Positions 32,101 to 44,655 are shown, counted from the first letter of the stretch. The stretch is 64,000 nucleotides of DNA from Astragalus membranaceus (GCA_039519185.1 CM076851.1:53860751-53924750), one strand, 5' to 3'. Numbers and translations are program-made. Notes: a model not told the origin generated them from the letters alone.

Positions 32101-33094
32101 AAAAAAGTTGTTTTGCTGTATTCAATTTTTTTTTTATTTTAGACATACATAAGAGTGTGTATAGAGACTCGGTACACAGATTTATCATCTCTATTTTTTT
32201 TCTACAAAACAAAGATTAACCATCGCACTTTCTTGGAAAAAATAGTTCCTCATATCTTAATATGACTTTTAAGTTTATAGTAGGGTCCAAATATATACTT
32301 TTTTATCTTTTAAACCTCATCGAATCCGCATATATGATTCAAGACTTCTTAAGACAAATATTTTATCTTGTCAAAAAAAAAAAGACAAATATTTTATTGT
32401 CTTAATTATATATAGTACACCAAGACACACAAGTGGGGAAGGCATGCACTTTTGGGAGCACCCTCCGGAGCGCATTTTACAATTTTTGCATGATGATTGT
32501 ATTGGAGTTTCTACTCCTAGATTAGTTTTCGTGTGACTCGTGGTTTTCGTTTCGGGCATTTGAGCCTCTATTATGTTAAAAAAAAAAACAAATGAGACTA
32601 ATGTTTTTTTATCCATGCTTCCCTGTTTTCATTTCACATTTTTACACAAAAAAATATAATAAGACAAGTGACATTTTTTTTGTTACCAAGTCATTAATCG
32701 GTGCGTAGTTTCTACCGGTTTTGCCGATGACATCTGGCTGGCTACGAGTACTCGGGTTTGCCGGCCCGTGTGATTCTCCTTTCCCAACAGAGTTTTTGCC
32801 ATACTCAAGATTCGACAAGTGGCATCTATTTTGGTTTGTATTATTTTTGTATCAACTAAATAAAAAAAATTCATTCGTTTTGTCGCATTTTTTCCTACAA
32901 ACTTAAGATTGAATGCACGGCTACTATCTTTGTAAGAACAATTCGAGAAACAGAAGTCATTGAGAATCAAAACTCTCAAAAAGAAATATTAATATTCTTC
33001 ATATATTTCCATCGACATTGGCTCGTTTATTGCAATGTTATTCAAGACACGGGCTATAAAGCCGATAAATAATTAGACATGGGCCTTGAATTAA
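32101..33094. other. Intergenic DNA downstream of the PMEI gene
   Basis: AT-rich, with several poly(A)/poly(T) runs. Short frames on both strands match nothing. The first part left of 33095 is presumably the 3' UTR of the PMEI gene. Confidence 0.5.
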
Positions 33095-33634
33095 TTAGGC
33101 TTGTATCAGAAAACTTAATATGCTAACAATAATTTGACTGACCTGAATGACAACATCACCATATTTTGGGAGTAAAGAGGTATCTTGAATAGGAGGGATA
33201 GCAGGTGTATCCCCTCTAAGACACTCATAAACAGCACCTATGATACCAGATGCTCTATTGTATGCATTAGTGTAATCTCTCTCCTTCAATCCCTCTTGAA
33301 TATCATCAATCTTCCCAATGACACCGGTCTCATCAGTAAAATGATATAAACAAGTCTCATAGTAGTATTGTTCTGTTTCATTACCGCTGCTTTGTGCAAT
33401 TAGCTTCTTAATAAGATTGATGGTGTTGGTCGTGTTTTCACGGGCCACGTTATTGGTATACTCTGCAAGGCTAACGAGATCTCTACTTGCATCGGGCTTT
33501 GAGTTGAGAAGGGTTAAACAAAATGAAGGGTTTGTGGCTTTCTTGCAAATGGTTTTCACGTCTACAACTTTGATTGCATTGCAAGATGCAACACAATAAA
33601 GTAAAACTACCATAAGAGAAGAGAAAGTGGTCAT
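33095..33634 (-). CDS. Plant invertase/pectin methylesterase inhibitor-like protein
   Basis: The 179-residue protein starts at the ATG at 33634; the frame extends 18 bases further but without an ATG. An N-terminal hydrophobic stretch (SSLMVVLLYCVASCNA) looks like a signal peptide cut near residue 20, so the product should be secreted to the cell wall. Mature text has the PMEI pattern: TICKKATNPSFC (Cys30, Cys39, first disulfide hairpin), then YYETC (Cys95) and AVYEC (Cys138), which would form the second bridge. Family members inhibit pectin methylesterase or acid invertase; sequence alone does not decide which. Possible N-glycosylation sites are at about residues 67 and 85. It has no intron, is of normal family size, and is the only intact host gene I see. 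Confidence 0.9.
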   Translation of the reverse strand: MTTFSSLMVVLLYCVASCNAIKVVDVKTICKKATNPSFCLTLLNSKPDASRDLVSLAEYTNNVARENTTNTINLIKKLIAQSSGNETEQYYYETCLYHFTDETGVIGKIDDIQEGLKERDYTNAYNRASGIIGAVYECLRGDTPAIPPIQDTSLLPKYGDVVIQVSQIIVSILSFLIQA

Positions 33635-33716
33635 TCTATCTTCTTTTCTCAATTTTTCTCCTCCAACGAAAATATTAATTAGTGATTTGCTTTGGTTTCA
33701 CTTCTTATTAGCCATT

Positions 33717-33726
33717 GTATATATAG
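33717..33726 (-). promoter_or_regulatory. TATA box of the PMEI-like gene
   Basis: On the minus strand CTATATATAC lies about 83-92 bases upstream of the ATG at 33634, a normal plant distance. Confidence 0.6.
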
Positions 33727-34534
33727 TTCACAATTGATTGTCAAAAAAAAAAGAATATAAAATATAAAATATTTGTACCTATAAATGTGAGTTAATTATT
33801 TTCATTAACTTTATTGAAACCAAAACAACTAATTAATTATCCTAATAAAGAATTCGATTTTTTTCTGAAATAATAAATTGTAATCTTTACTATTATTTGA
33901 TTATTTGTCTAGATATAGGAAGAAATAGTTTTTTTATAATATAACAGATTTTGGATTGATTCAATTTGACACTAATTATGGAAGTAATAAGTAAATTGTT
34001 GACCGAGGAAAAACCAAGATATTACAATTTATGATTCAAGCCTATTTCTTTTTGGAGATATTCAAACCTATTTCTTCTGATAACTGATAATTGATTGGTA
34101 TTTGACTAAAAATTAGCCAATTCAGGTTGTTTTCATTTTCAAAGACTAATTTGATCTTGAAGAAAAATTAATTTGAACGGAAATCAGTATTTATTTTAGA
34201 TGTAATTAAGTGAATGGCTCCAGCAATAACGTATCATATTTTGTCAAAAAAAAACAATAACGTATCATATCAACATTATTTAAGCGTTTGTCATAAAAAA
34301 CATTATTTAAGCACATTTATTTGCACCAATCAGTTGAGGAAACCGTGTATTAACAAATTAATTTAATTTACGGGACGTGATTAACACAATAGTACAGTGA
34401 GATCCGGGCCAAATTGCATCTATCAAAATTTCAGTTTGGTCATTATTTTTTTTCTCTCAATTTGGTTCTTTATGTTTCAAATTTGTTTCAAAGTGCTCCT
34501 TTCTTAACATAAAGAACCACTAAGATTTGAAATA
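33727..34534. other. AT-rich upstream region of the PMEI-like gene
   Basis: No gene is seen. It contains short direct repeats (AACGTATCATAT and CATTATTTAAGC, each twice, around 34225-34315). It presumably holds the promoter of the PMEI-like gene. Confidence 0.45.
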
Positions 34535-35158
34535 TCTATAATCTATAATAATACAAAGGAAAATGTCTCTCAAGGCCATTTTTCTTAGGTGTCATTCATA
34601 CAGCCATTTGAGAATAAAATAATCAATCCTAATCCTATTAGGCACACAATCAAGCATACATGGATAGTTAACTTGCCAATTTTAATCTGACTTGGTGCAT
34701 CCACAAAGTATAGCATGCATCTCTACGGCAGACACAAATTAATGACCATAACTCCAATTTATTACGATTACAAAAAACTTCCTTAAAAGTTGAGTCACAC
34801 ATGAAAATATTTTAAAATGTTAACAAAACTGATTCTTACAATTCATTACCATTAAATTTTGCCAAAACTTCATCAAAATTAATAAAATAATATGAATTTT
34901 TAGAATTTCATCTTTATCTTAAACACATCTCGATATTTCATAAAAAAATAGATAAAAAAAACATCTCGACATTTCATAAAAAAAAACACATCTCGATAGA
35001 TCTTCATCAGTGAGACAGAAGACCTTTTTTTCAATTAAACTTGCTATTATCTAATTTTTTAACCTAATTAAAACTGCACACACAAAGTCCTTAAAAAATC
35101 AGCCCAGCAACCTTTATGAAAAACTGACGATATGACATTATCCCAATTATAAAAAAAA

Positions 35159-35493
35159 TAAAATTTAGGGAATGGCTGCTCCCGGGGTCCCTTATCTTTA
35201 TTTAAAGTAACGATTTGGTCCTTTATCTTTTTTTTGTCTCAAATCAGTCCTTTATGTTTTAAATTTTTGACACATAAATCCTTTTTTGTCCCAAATCAGT
35301 CCTTTATGTTTCAAATTTTTAACATATAAATCCTTTTTTTTGACACATAAATCAGCACTGTTAACGGAAAAGGATTTATGTGTCAAAAATTTGAAAGATA
35401 AAGGACTTATTTGGGACAAAAAAAACATAAAGGACTAATTCGTTACTTTAAATAAAGATAAGGGACCCCGAGAGCACTTTAGCCTAAAATTTA
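35159..35493. mobile_element. MULE-type MITE inside the Helitron
   Basis: The 317-bp element (35168-35484) is a long imperfect inverted repeat. One arm begins GGGAATGGCTGCTCCCGGGG and the other ends CCCCGAGAGCACTTTAGCC. It is flanked by the nine-base duplication TAAAATTTA at 35159-35167 and 35485-35493. Nine bases is the usual Mutator-superfamily size. Confidence 0.8.
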
Positions 35494-36426
35494 AAATGGC
35501 TATATGACAATCAATTCGAAATCAACAATGTTGGAAGGTTATTGTATCAATTATTAATCTGGTTTAATGCCTTACGTTTACCACAAATTTTGATTTTCAA
35601 AAACTATTTCAAATTTGTGTTAAAAAAATACTTTAGTCATCCAATTAAAATTAGTGAATTTTCTATTTCATAATATGATTATAAATATCAAAACTATATT
35701 TGCTATTTCATAATAAAACCATAACTTTTTTTTGACAAAAAAACTTAACTTTAAAATTCCAAATATGGGCATCGTAATCAAAATGCCAACCAAAAATATA
35801 AAACTCTTTTAAAATTAAACTTCAGATACTAATCTTCATAATAATAAACCATGAATCTCACACATGGCATGACACGTCACCGACATTTTAAATTACGTCA
35901 TTGATGATGTAATTCCATGTCAGCAGTTATTGTCCACTAGGCAGCCAACAAATTATGTCAATAATTAAAAATAAAAATTGGAATTACTTAATATGCCAAT
36001 TAATAACGTGAATCAGCCAAATAAAAGCATTAATGTAATGGAATCTAATCATAATTATTTCACCTTTGAAAAAGCATTCATTCGCATATTTAACTCAAAT
36101 TCAAATCGAATATTAATATTTACCATTTTAAACAAATTTGTTTTTGCCAAAAGTGTATTAAAAATGAAACGGAAATGGTAAGAATTCGAAATGAAGACAG
36201 AATTTGAATAACATGAATGGTATGCATTCAAAATGAAACTGATAATTCAAATTTGAATAACAAATCATTAAACACATATTGCCAGCTTTAACAAATCATT
36301 AAACGCTTATTATTTGGTCAAAATGAAGCTGGAAATTTAAATTTCCCTACCAAATCTTTTCTCTTATTCTCCGTTTCTTATTTACGATTTTTCCCTTTAT
36401 TCAAATCGAATGTATTTACTAACAAG

Positions 36427-36429
<3 letters not shown>

Positions 36430-36471
<42 letters not shown>
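36430..36471. repeat. (AT)n microsatellite
   Basis: About 21 uninterrupted TA units. Confidence 0.95.
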
Positions 36472-36474
<3 letters not shown>

Positions 36475-36579
36475 ATATTTTAACAAATATTATATGCATA
36501 GTAAATATATATTTGATTACTACTTATATTACTAACAAGACAATGTATACCCGTGCATCGCACGGGTCATACACACTAG

Positions 36580-37951
36580 TTACAAATAATTGTACATGAA
36601 GTCTAATTAATTTATTCTAATTCGAAATTCAAAATTACTGCATTAAAAAAATTCCAATTTAATAACTATATTTTGAATTCCGAAATTCAACATTCAAATT
36701 TTATAATTAAGGCATTAAGAGGTTTTCGTATCTAAACCATGATTATGAAATATTTTTGCACCAATTATTACTAGGAGTTCTGTTTTGTTGACCAGAAATC
36801 ACGTATGCATGACATTTCTTTATGCAATTATTTTCGAAATTTAAATTTCAAAATATAAATTCGATGGAATTGAAATATTTTCTAAATAATAATATTGTGT
36901 CTACAGCAATAACTCTATACATAATTGTCCAATTCGAAATTAATATATTTTGAAAAAATCAATCCAAAATCAAAATTTATTATAACCTTCCATAATTGTC
37001 GTATATGTTCAGTGTCCAATTCTATCTAGATTTTGACATTTGTCACTCTATAAATTTACCTGCTGAGCGTGTCCAAACACACATCGTCATCCAGCGATTT
37101 CTGAAACTATTGTTAATATTATTTCGTCTGTAATTAACCATCAATCACAAATACACACTAGCTATCCACAGGCATTGAAAAGTTGTTTGCTGAGAAGCTG
37201 AATGAGATAAGGGTTTTTATAGGATTTACTCACGAAGCTAAACATATTGACTTACTGTGTGGATATTGATGAAATTCCAACGTTAAAAAGGCTATGTCAG
37301 TATAGTGGTGATGGTGTTAGTAGTTCTTCAAAGATCAACGTGATTCTAGACAATTTTCCCTATAACACTATTTCTAAATATTTTGCAATTTAGGATTGCA
37401 TAATCCATTGTTTCGTTTTTATAGTTTTGTTTGTTAGTTGGTTTTCTTACTGTTATTTTGGTTTCTTTCGATACTTTACTATTTCTATGCATTTTATTGA
37501 TACTTTCATTATTTGAATTCAATAACTGAGAAATGAGATTGCAAACTATTACGATTTATTTCTCCATACTTTGATATCTATTTCTTCAAGTGTTCTATTT
37601 CACATTGTTTTCTATATGAATAAGACATTACGTAGCACGTCAATCACTAATACTTAATTAGAAATATAAGTTCATATAACTATTGCTCTGATTCTAACTA
37701 ATTTCACAACGTAAGGCCCAAATTTTGTCAGTTAATTTACTGTATTAATTAGTAATGTAATTCAAAATGGATTCAAATATGGTCTATTAGCTTTGATTAA
37801 GTGGGTTTATATATTTTGTTATAAAGTTTTCTAAACTATAAAATATATTTTTTAACAAAACTTTTCTGAGCAATTAAACATTAATTTGCATATCATGTAT
37901 ATTGTGTTATATAAGTAAAGCATTAACATTGTCAATATGTGTAGAGTAAGT
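36580..37951. other. AT-rich intergenic DNA
   Basis: No gene or element ends recognised. Short frames are not conserved-looking. Confidence 0.4.
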
Positions 37952-38272
37952 TAATTAAAGGGTTTTTTTATCCCCCCCCCCTCTTCTCCCTTATACCCCC
38001 ATGTAATTCCGGAATTATGTCCTATTGAATAATTTCGGAACACATTTTTTAAATATTTTCGGAATTACCCCAAACAACATAATTCCGGAAGTCAAAATGT
38101 GTTCCGGATTTATGTGTTTCGACATAACTCCGGAAATCTTTATAAAACTGTGTTCCGAAATTATGTGTTTCCGGAAATGTTGAGGATTGAGGGGTAAAAT
38201 CGTCCGTTTGGATAGTTTGGGGGGGGGGGGGGTACAGGGTATGATAGGGGGTACCAAAAAAACCTAATTAAA
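37952..38272. mobile_element. MITE rich in TTCCGGAA motifs (305 bp)
   Basis: The element (37960-38264) starts GGGTTTTTTTATCCC and ends GGTACCAAAAAAACC, with a C run near one end and a G run near the other. TAATTAAA flanks it on both sides (37952-37959 and 38265-38272), an eight-base duplication as in hAT elements. The interior holds about nine exact or near TTCCGGAA motifs. Confidence 0.75.
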
Positions 38273-38540
38273 GTTAGTCTTGGAGTACCTTGAACCTTAT
38301 TCTTAAAAAAATAATAGAACATATATATATATATATGAAAATATAAAATAATAATTAAAAAATATTTGAAGGAAAGTACACGAATGAGTTCATATCACAA
38401 CTCGAACATTGTCGGCTTATATTCTTTTTACCATATGCATAATACAAGTCAACATTGTACTGAGTTTTACAAGAATATTTATAAAACACAAAGGGTAAAT
38501 ATACTTCTTTCACATAAAAATGAGATTTTTTTTTGAAAAA

Positions 38541-39702
38541 ACAATTTTAAGGACAATTGCGAAAGGACAATTTAAAAACAAATGAGCTATAGTCTCACCT
38601 TCTTGTTGACATAAGGGGCAGCGAGCATCATGTTCGGAGTTAATGACATTCCTCCTAAGCAATTGTCTGCGCACCGGCAGAGAGTCCAACAAAAGATGCC
38701 AACCAAACACTACCACCTTCGATGGAACAATCGTTTTCCACAAGGTTGCCGAAAATACATGTTGTATCGAATGGATTTTCTGCTGTATGAGCGCGGAATT
38801 CAGCTCCAAATAGTAGGATTTAACCGAGAAAGTCTTTGAGGTATCGTGCGGCCAAATCCACATGTCCTTCTTTCCTCTAGTCTGCACAACAGACAGCAGA
38901 ATACTATTCAAAATCTCTCCTTCCGCTATGGTCACGGGATCACTAAAGTGCTGCCAAACATCATTCCACCGCCAAGTATCACCAGTTCAACAACCCAATT
39001 CAGCCACGGTTTTAAATTGCTGACCACAAGCTTCAAAGAGTAAGGGGAATACCTTGAAGAAGGGCTCTATGCAGCCATTGATCCTTCCAAAAACTAATTA
39101 GACTACCATCCCCCAAACCTCTTCTTATGCTCCACGCAAATCTTCTTTGCTCCTCCACCTTAGTATCCAATAATATCAAATCCCTCCACCAAATTGATCC
39201 ATGGTTTCGCATCGTGTGGCCCTCCAACGAGGCATAAACAAAAGAGTTAGCTAAATCACCATACCTGTGAGATAATAAGCATCTCCAACAAGTCCTATTC
39301 TCCGTCAAAGATCTCCATTCCCATTTGGAAAGAAGTGCCATGTTGAATACTTTGAAATTTTTGATCCCTAACCCGCCTTCCTTTTTTGATTTGCAAACTG
39401 TGTCCCAAGCCACCCAATACATTCCGTGCTCCCCTTCCTTGATGCCCCATAAGAAATCTCTTTGAATTTTTATCATCTTCTTAATTACAACCTTCGGCGC
39501 CTTGAAGAAAGACATCATGTACACCGGGATGCTATTCAAGACGGAGTTGATTAAAGTTATCCGGCCACCTATAGAGAGATAGCGCCCCTTCCACGTAGAC
39601 AACCTTTTATGCTAGAACCCAAGAACCTGGCTCCAAGTTGACTCCAGTCGGGGATTGGCGCCAATAGGAATCCCCAAGAACTTGAACGGACCGGTTTCCG
39701 AT
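38541..39702 (-). pseudogene. LINE (L1-type) reverse transcriptase 3' fragment
   Basis: On the minus strand the text matches the end of plant L1-type ORF2: STWKGRYLSIGGRITLI, SIPVYMMSFFKAP, then the zinc-finger-like reverse-transcriptase tail with KVVVFGWHLLLD and CPLCQQEGETIAHLFLNC. The pattern C..C..H..C in the last part is the zf-RVT motif. The endonuclease and the catalytic part of reverse transcriptase are missing, there is a stop near 39610, and a frameshift lies near 39050, so it is a dead fragment truncated at its 5' side. No poly(A) tail is seen at the 38.5-kb side. Confidence 0.85.
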
Positions 39703-39963
39703 CTACAATAGAGGAATGCACTTGCTCTCCCCAAGTGCATTCCTCATTTTAGTCCCTTAAAAAAGTTTAGGTTTTATATTTTAGTTCCTCAAAAAAAATT
39801 CTCTTACTTCTAATTGTGTTTCATGACTTAGTGCTTACATAAAGGACTAAAACTGATTAGAAAAAGAAAATATTGGGACCAAAAGTATGTGAATTTTTTT
39901 AACGGACTAAGAACAGAAAATCAAAATTTTATAGAGACCACAAATATATTTAATCCTTAATAT

Positions 39964-40035
<72 letters not shown>

Positions 40036-40356
40036 TAAATACTCAAAATAGTGGCCTAAGGTCAAGTTGTGTTAAAATGCTTTTGTTATAGAATTAGTGC
40101 TAAAGTTATTTTGGTACAGAAATGAACATATATATTCAGAAATTTTACAAAGATTTGGGTCTTACTAAAATTCTCTTATTCACTTGGTTTATGTATTTGA
40201 GTCAAAACATGTCTAAGATGTCTCATTTTGTACTATGAAGAAACAGAGTGGTCGGTCGAATGCAACTGAGCCCTCTTAAAAGCCTACTAATTTTATGATC
40301 TCAACTCTATTTCGATCTACTAATTTTATGATCTCAACTCTATTTTGATTTGGATT
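39703..40356. other. Intergenic DNA with (TAA)n microsatellite
   Basis: A run of about 25 TAA units lies at 39961-40039. The rest is AT-rich and unassigned. A 32-base segment, CTACTAATTTTATGATCTCA and following, is duplicated at about 40284-40340. Confidence 0.6.
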
Positions 40357-40645
40357 GCATGTGTAACACAACCAAGTGGTGAAGTAGCCGAGGGATGTGT
40401 TGAGAGAAGCGATTATAAGCCAAGGAAGAGCGACTACCACTGGAACTATAAATAGAGTATTTGCAGCTGTTGAAAAACTGTCAATTGTTTTGTGAACACT
40501 CTTCTCCTCTGAAACTCCCTCTCTTCTGTTATTTCTCTTCCCTCCTGTAACCGTTTTTCTTCTCTCTTTCTCTGTAACTGAAATTCCATGGCAGCCTGGC
40601 TGTGTATTTCTTAGCATAATATACGTGTATTACTTGTGTGATAAT

Positions 40646-41927
40646 TGTTGCGTCAAAGACACACTAAAGCAAGTGTACTCTATCGCAGAAGTAGTATAAA
40701 AAATATCGTCTCCACAGGGATTAAATAACAAGTACCAAACTACTTAAAATTAATTATTATTTAGACGAACGAATGTTTGGTTGTTATAGAAACTAAAATA
40801 AAAAGAAATAAATAGCAATAATTAAAGTGTAAAGTTTAACCAATGGAGAGAAGCCTAGGGTCATGGTTTCACTTGCAAGCTTCGATTCCTCTATGTCTAA
40901 TTCTGCCTGAATCCCCTTATTTTATTCAATTACCAATCCATTTACTAAAGCTATTAATCCGTTTGGTCATTCGCGATTAATATTTTTTTTCCTAAATTAA
41001 CCCTTGTTTGGTCATGCAAGAATTTAAATTCAAGAAAAGCATAAAGTACAAAAAGGTTGAATGATTGGAAGACTAAATTAAAGTTTGATCATTCATTAAT
41101 TATAGTCTCAATTATCCTATAGGTCCACCAACTAATTGCAGTACGGTCGCTGATCAACTAATTGATTATGAACATGCAAAGGTTGTCAATCCTAATTATG
41201 TGATAAAAGCAATAGGATAATATCAATTGAAATAAAAACCAGGAATTCAAAGTATAAATTAAAACATAAAAAGGTCTCTAATCAAGCAAGATCCACCTAG
41301 ACCCTAGAAGAGGATTTAGCTATCCATAGTGTTCGAGAACAATAAAATAAAATTAGGAGTCATAAACTACCGAGATAAAAATAACCCGGAATAGAGAAAT
41401 TTCTGATCCTGCAAATTTCGTCTCCTTTTTCTGCTCCAGAGCTCTCTCACGATGTCAAGAACGAGCACCCAAAACTCTCTCCTCTATTTGCCGGCGGTAC
41501 TGTTTGCTACTCGTGTGGGTGACTTTCTCTCCGTACGGCTGCGTTCTCCTTAGTTCCTTTTAATTATCAAAATTAATTCTTGTTTTTGTGCGGCTCCCCC
41601 CACAATTGAATATGCACTTCCTTTTTATATCTCTCCTAGCCTTTAGCCTTCTGTGCAAGCCTTATTTAATCATGGGCCTTTAACTTTCATTCTTTCCTTA
41701 TGCGTGGATTTGGGCCGTTGCTAAAAGCAACTCAAATTTCATGGTGTAATCCCACACATATATAATATACATCGGGTGGCTTCAAATTAAACTTTCATTC
41801 TTTTTATCTTTTCTCCTTCCTGCAAATATAGAATAATTTGAGCCACTTATTTATTTAATTAGTAATAGTTACTCTAAAAGTGACTCAAAAATATCTCTAA
41901 AAAAATGCACTAATTTGGAGTTTATCA
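40646..41927 (-). repeat. 3' LTR of Athila-B (1282 bp)
   Basis: TGTTGCGTC to GTTTATCA on the plus strand. Confidence 0.92.
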
Positions 41928-41942
41928 ACTCCCCCACACTTA
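41928..41942 (-). promoter_or_regulatory. Polypurine tract of Athila-B
   Basis: On the minus strand TAAGTGTGGGGGAGT abuts the 3' LTR. Confidence 0.8.
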
Positions 41943-44655
41943 ACTTTTGATTGTCCTCAAGCAAATTTCCGGCTCAACAAAATTTTCAAATAAATAATAG
42001 AGACAGCCAAATGAGGCTCCCAAAATTAACAGCAACAATGACAGACAGTAGACAATATAACACACATGAGGTGTCAAAAGGTTGCCCAATTCGAGGCTCA
42101 TGTCCCTGAGGAATACATTTCGGTGAACAAGGGCACTCGCTCACAATCTCTCTAAGTGTTTAGGGACTAGGGAAATATACACTCAAGTTTCCACAAAATG
42201 CACATTACCATATGTGTGTGGGGGGGGGGGGGGGGGGAGGGGGCTCCCTCCCCGGTTTCTTCCCCTCTCCTCTCAGTGCTCCTTCTCCTCTGATCTGCGC
42301 TTCTTTTGGATCTGTTGAGTTAAGCGATTTGGATCTCTTCGCGATCTGGATCTGGAGAAGTTCTTGCGCCGTCGCCGTTTCGTGTTCGACTTCGGCTGTT
42401 CCGGTGGCTGTAAATTAATAAAAATGGGTTGGGCGCTGCTTGGGTTGGAACCGCCGTTGGGGGCTCCCTTTCATCGGATCTGATCTCCTCTGTGACGTCC
42501 ACGGCCTCTCCCCCGAGGCGTTGCTGGTCGGATCTCCCTGTTGGTGGATCTGCGCGCTTTTGGAGGTACTATGGAGTGCTTCTGTTCGCGGTGGTTTGTG
42601 GCTCTGTTCGCGCAGGGGTTGTTTCGGATGCGGTGTTTTTTGCGGTGTTTCGCGGTGGTTCACGGTGGTTTGTCTGATGTTCGCAATGGTGGCTGTCGTT
42701 TCGGACTTTGGACCGCAGTCACGCCTCCTCTCCGTTTGTCGTGGGCACTTCTCCCTGTCGCTCGCGGTTTTGCTTGATTGTGCCACGGTGTTGGCCGGGG
42801 GCGCAAGGCCGCGGTGGTGGTTGGTGGCTCGGCTACCTCGATCAAGCTAGGTGTTGTCGCGGTGTTGGCCGGTAGCACGACTTCGCGATGGTGGTTGGAG
42901 TCACGACGCCGGATCTCTGGGGGTGTGCTGTCGGTGGGTGCTGATTCGATAGTTTGTACCTTGTCGGACGCCAGATTGCAATTTGCAGATCGCCGGGCTC
43001 CTCCCCCTTTGCCTTCTACTTCTTTGCCCCCTCCCAATCGTCTCCGGGCCTCCACCTCTAACCTCGATACTTTGTGATGTGCTTAATGTGAGGATAGCGA
43101 GGTGATGCAGGCTGTTGTGGTTTGGAGTGTGAGTTCAGGAGGTGGTGGGTGGAGGTTGTGTGGGGACTCTCAGGTGTTGTCCTGCCTCCTTTCGGGTTTT
43201 CTGTTCGCCTTAGAATTTTTTCCATTAGAGTTCTATGGTTGTTTATTTTAGAGGCCTGGGCATTCTATTATTGTCCTTATTACCAAGGGTTTTGGCCTAG
43301 TCCCCCCTTGTGCTTTTTATATCTCTCTTTATTTTATTAATAAATTCGGGCTGACCCTGTTTGATTAAAAAAAAAAAAAATTTGACCAAATCTCCACTAA
43401 ATAGTTCACATGCATGCAAAAGATGGGGTGTTATGGGTTGTAATGGGGCCAGAGTGAATTCATGCAGGGTAGGAAATAAGAAAGAAGGGCTAATCAAAGG
43501 GATAAAAAACAAGAAATAAATAGTAACCTTTGAAACCAAATATGGATCTCTTATCTATTTTACAATTTTTGTCCAAACTCCAAATTAATTTCACTTCCAT
43601 TCTTCACTCTTCTTTTTCCTATTGAGACAACTCTTTTTGATTTGCCTTCTCTTTTGAGTAGACTATTTTTTCTCTTCTTTTTTTTTTTGGATTTGCCCTT
43701 TGGCTCTTTTATTCTTTTGATGTGCCTTTTTCTCCTTCCTGCTTTCCTTTTTTTTTCATTTTTTTTAGGAGGAAAAGGAACTTGTAACCATATGAGACAC
43801 TCTTATTTTGTTTTTATGTCCTGATGAGATAAACAATTAAAATACAGGACAAAATTGTAACTTTCAATAGTTGCTCCAAATTTAATTTCAAATGGTTACC
43901 ACAAAGAAAAGAAAAAATTATATCTGGGTACCAAAGAAAAAATATAACAAATAGGCTCAAAGGGGGCAACTAATGGATAAATTCAACAAACAACTCTGAG
44001 GCCAGAAAAATACCTAAATTCCCCAAATCTTTTTACATGATGCAAATCAATTTTCGCCTTGAAATGGTCAAAAGACAAATTCTAGAATGTAGCAAATTGG
44101 GGAACACACTCATAGAAAGAAAATGGGTAAAAATTTATGATTTAGTATCAATCCCCTTATGAAGGCTCAGATCTCACATTTAGAAGCTAATTCACCAAAA
44201 GTACTCAACAGGGACAATTGCTAATTATCAGCTTCCTAAGGACATCCTCACAGTTACAATCAAACACAAGTCTGTCAAGTAAATTAATTATGGAATCCCC
44301 TAAAGGCAAAATCTCTATTTTTTTTTAACTTTTAGCATAATTCATTCAAAACAAGCCAAAAAAAAATGCTATCAACATATATGGTGGGTAGGTGCATTAA
44401 TAGAGATCAAGTGACAAAAAATAAACTCTCCTCCCCCACACTAGCATGAAGCATGGTCCTCAATGCAAAATGATCAAATAGACACCAAAAGAAATAAACG
44501 AGAGAGAGAGAGAGAGAGTAATAGTGACTTCCCTGAGAGAGCTTGTAGTCCGAGCTTATCCCTAAAAACAAAACAAAACAAAATGAGAGAAAATAAAGCA
44601 CAGGTTGCCTCCTGCGAAGCGCTTGTTTAACGTCCCGAGCCTGACGGTACTAAAG
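41943..44655 (-). mobile_element. Athila-B 3' noncoding region
   Basis: Between the pol stop and the polypurine tract lies about 1.5 kb of AT-rich DNA without an ORF3, plus the inserted GC-rich retroposon at about 42217-43380. Near 44605-44615 the minus strand has AGGAGGCAACC, the counterpart of GGGAGGCAACCC in Athila-A. An (AG)n run is at 44502-44518. Confidence 0.65.
42217..43380 (+). mobile_element. GC-rich LINE-like retroposon with poly(A) tail
   Basis: It opens with a run of about 18 G, continues as C/T-rich leader-like DNA, then GC-rich DNA with open frames in several phases but no protein I recognise. It ends with TTTTGGCCTAGTCCCCCC, AATAAA at 43339-43344 and a 14-A tail at 43367-43380. 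The 3' end looks like that of plant L1 elements. No ORF1 or ORF2 is visible, and no clear target duplication was found. A processed transcript is the alternative. Confidence 0.5.

Larger units (their letters stand above)
34535..36579 (+). mobile_element. Non-autonomous Helitron (about 2.0 kb)
   Basis: The left end reads TCTATAATCTATAATAATAC after an A, as plant Helitrons do. The right end is a GC-rich hairpin (ACCCGTGC/atc/GCACGGGT, 36549-36567) followed nine bases later by CTAG (36576-36579) and a T. No target duplication is expected. It carries no Rep/helicase frame. Inside are a triple CATCTCGA-TTTCATAAAA repeat (about 34923-34998), a MITE and an AT microsatellite. The left end could alternatively be at 34542. 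Confidence 0.82.

Noticed and set aside
40276..40617. 113-codon minus-strand frame
   Set aside because: It runs antisense across the solo LTR promoter and leader and resembles no protein.
42428..43077. Several open frames of 80-136 codons
   Set aside because: High GC makes long frames by chance in all phases; no recognised domain and no consistent frame. Kept only as part of a retroposon.
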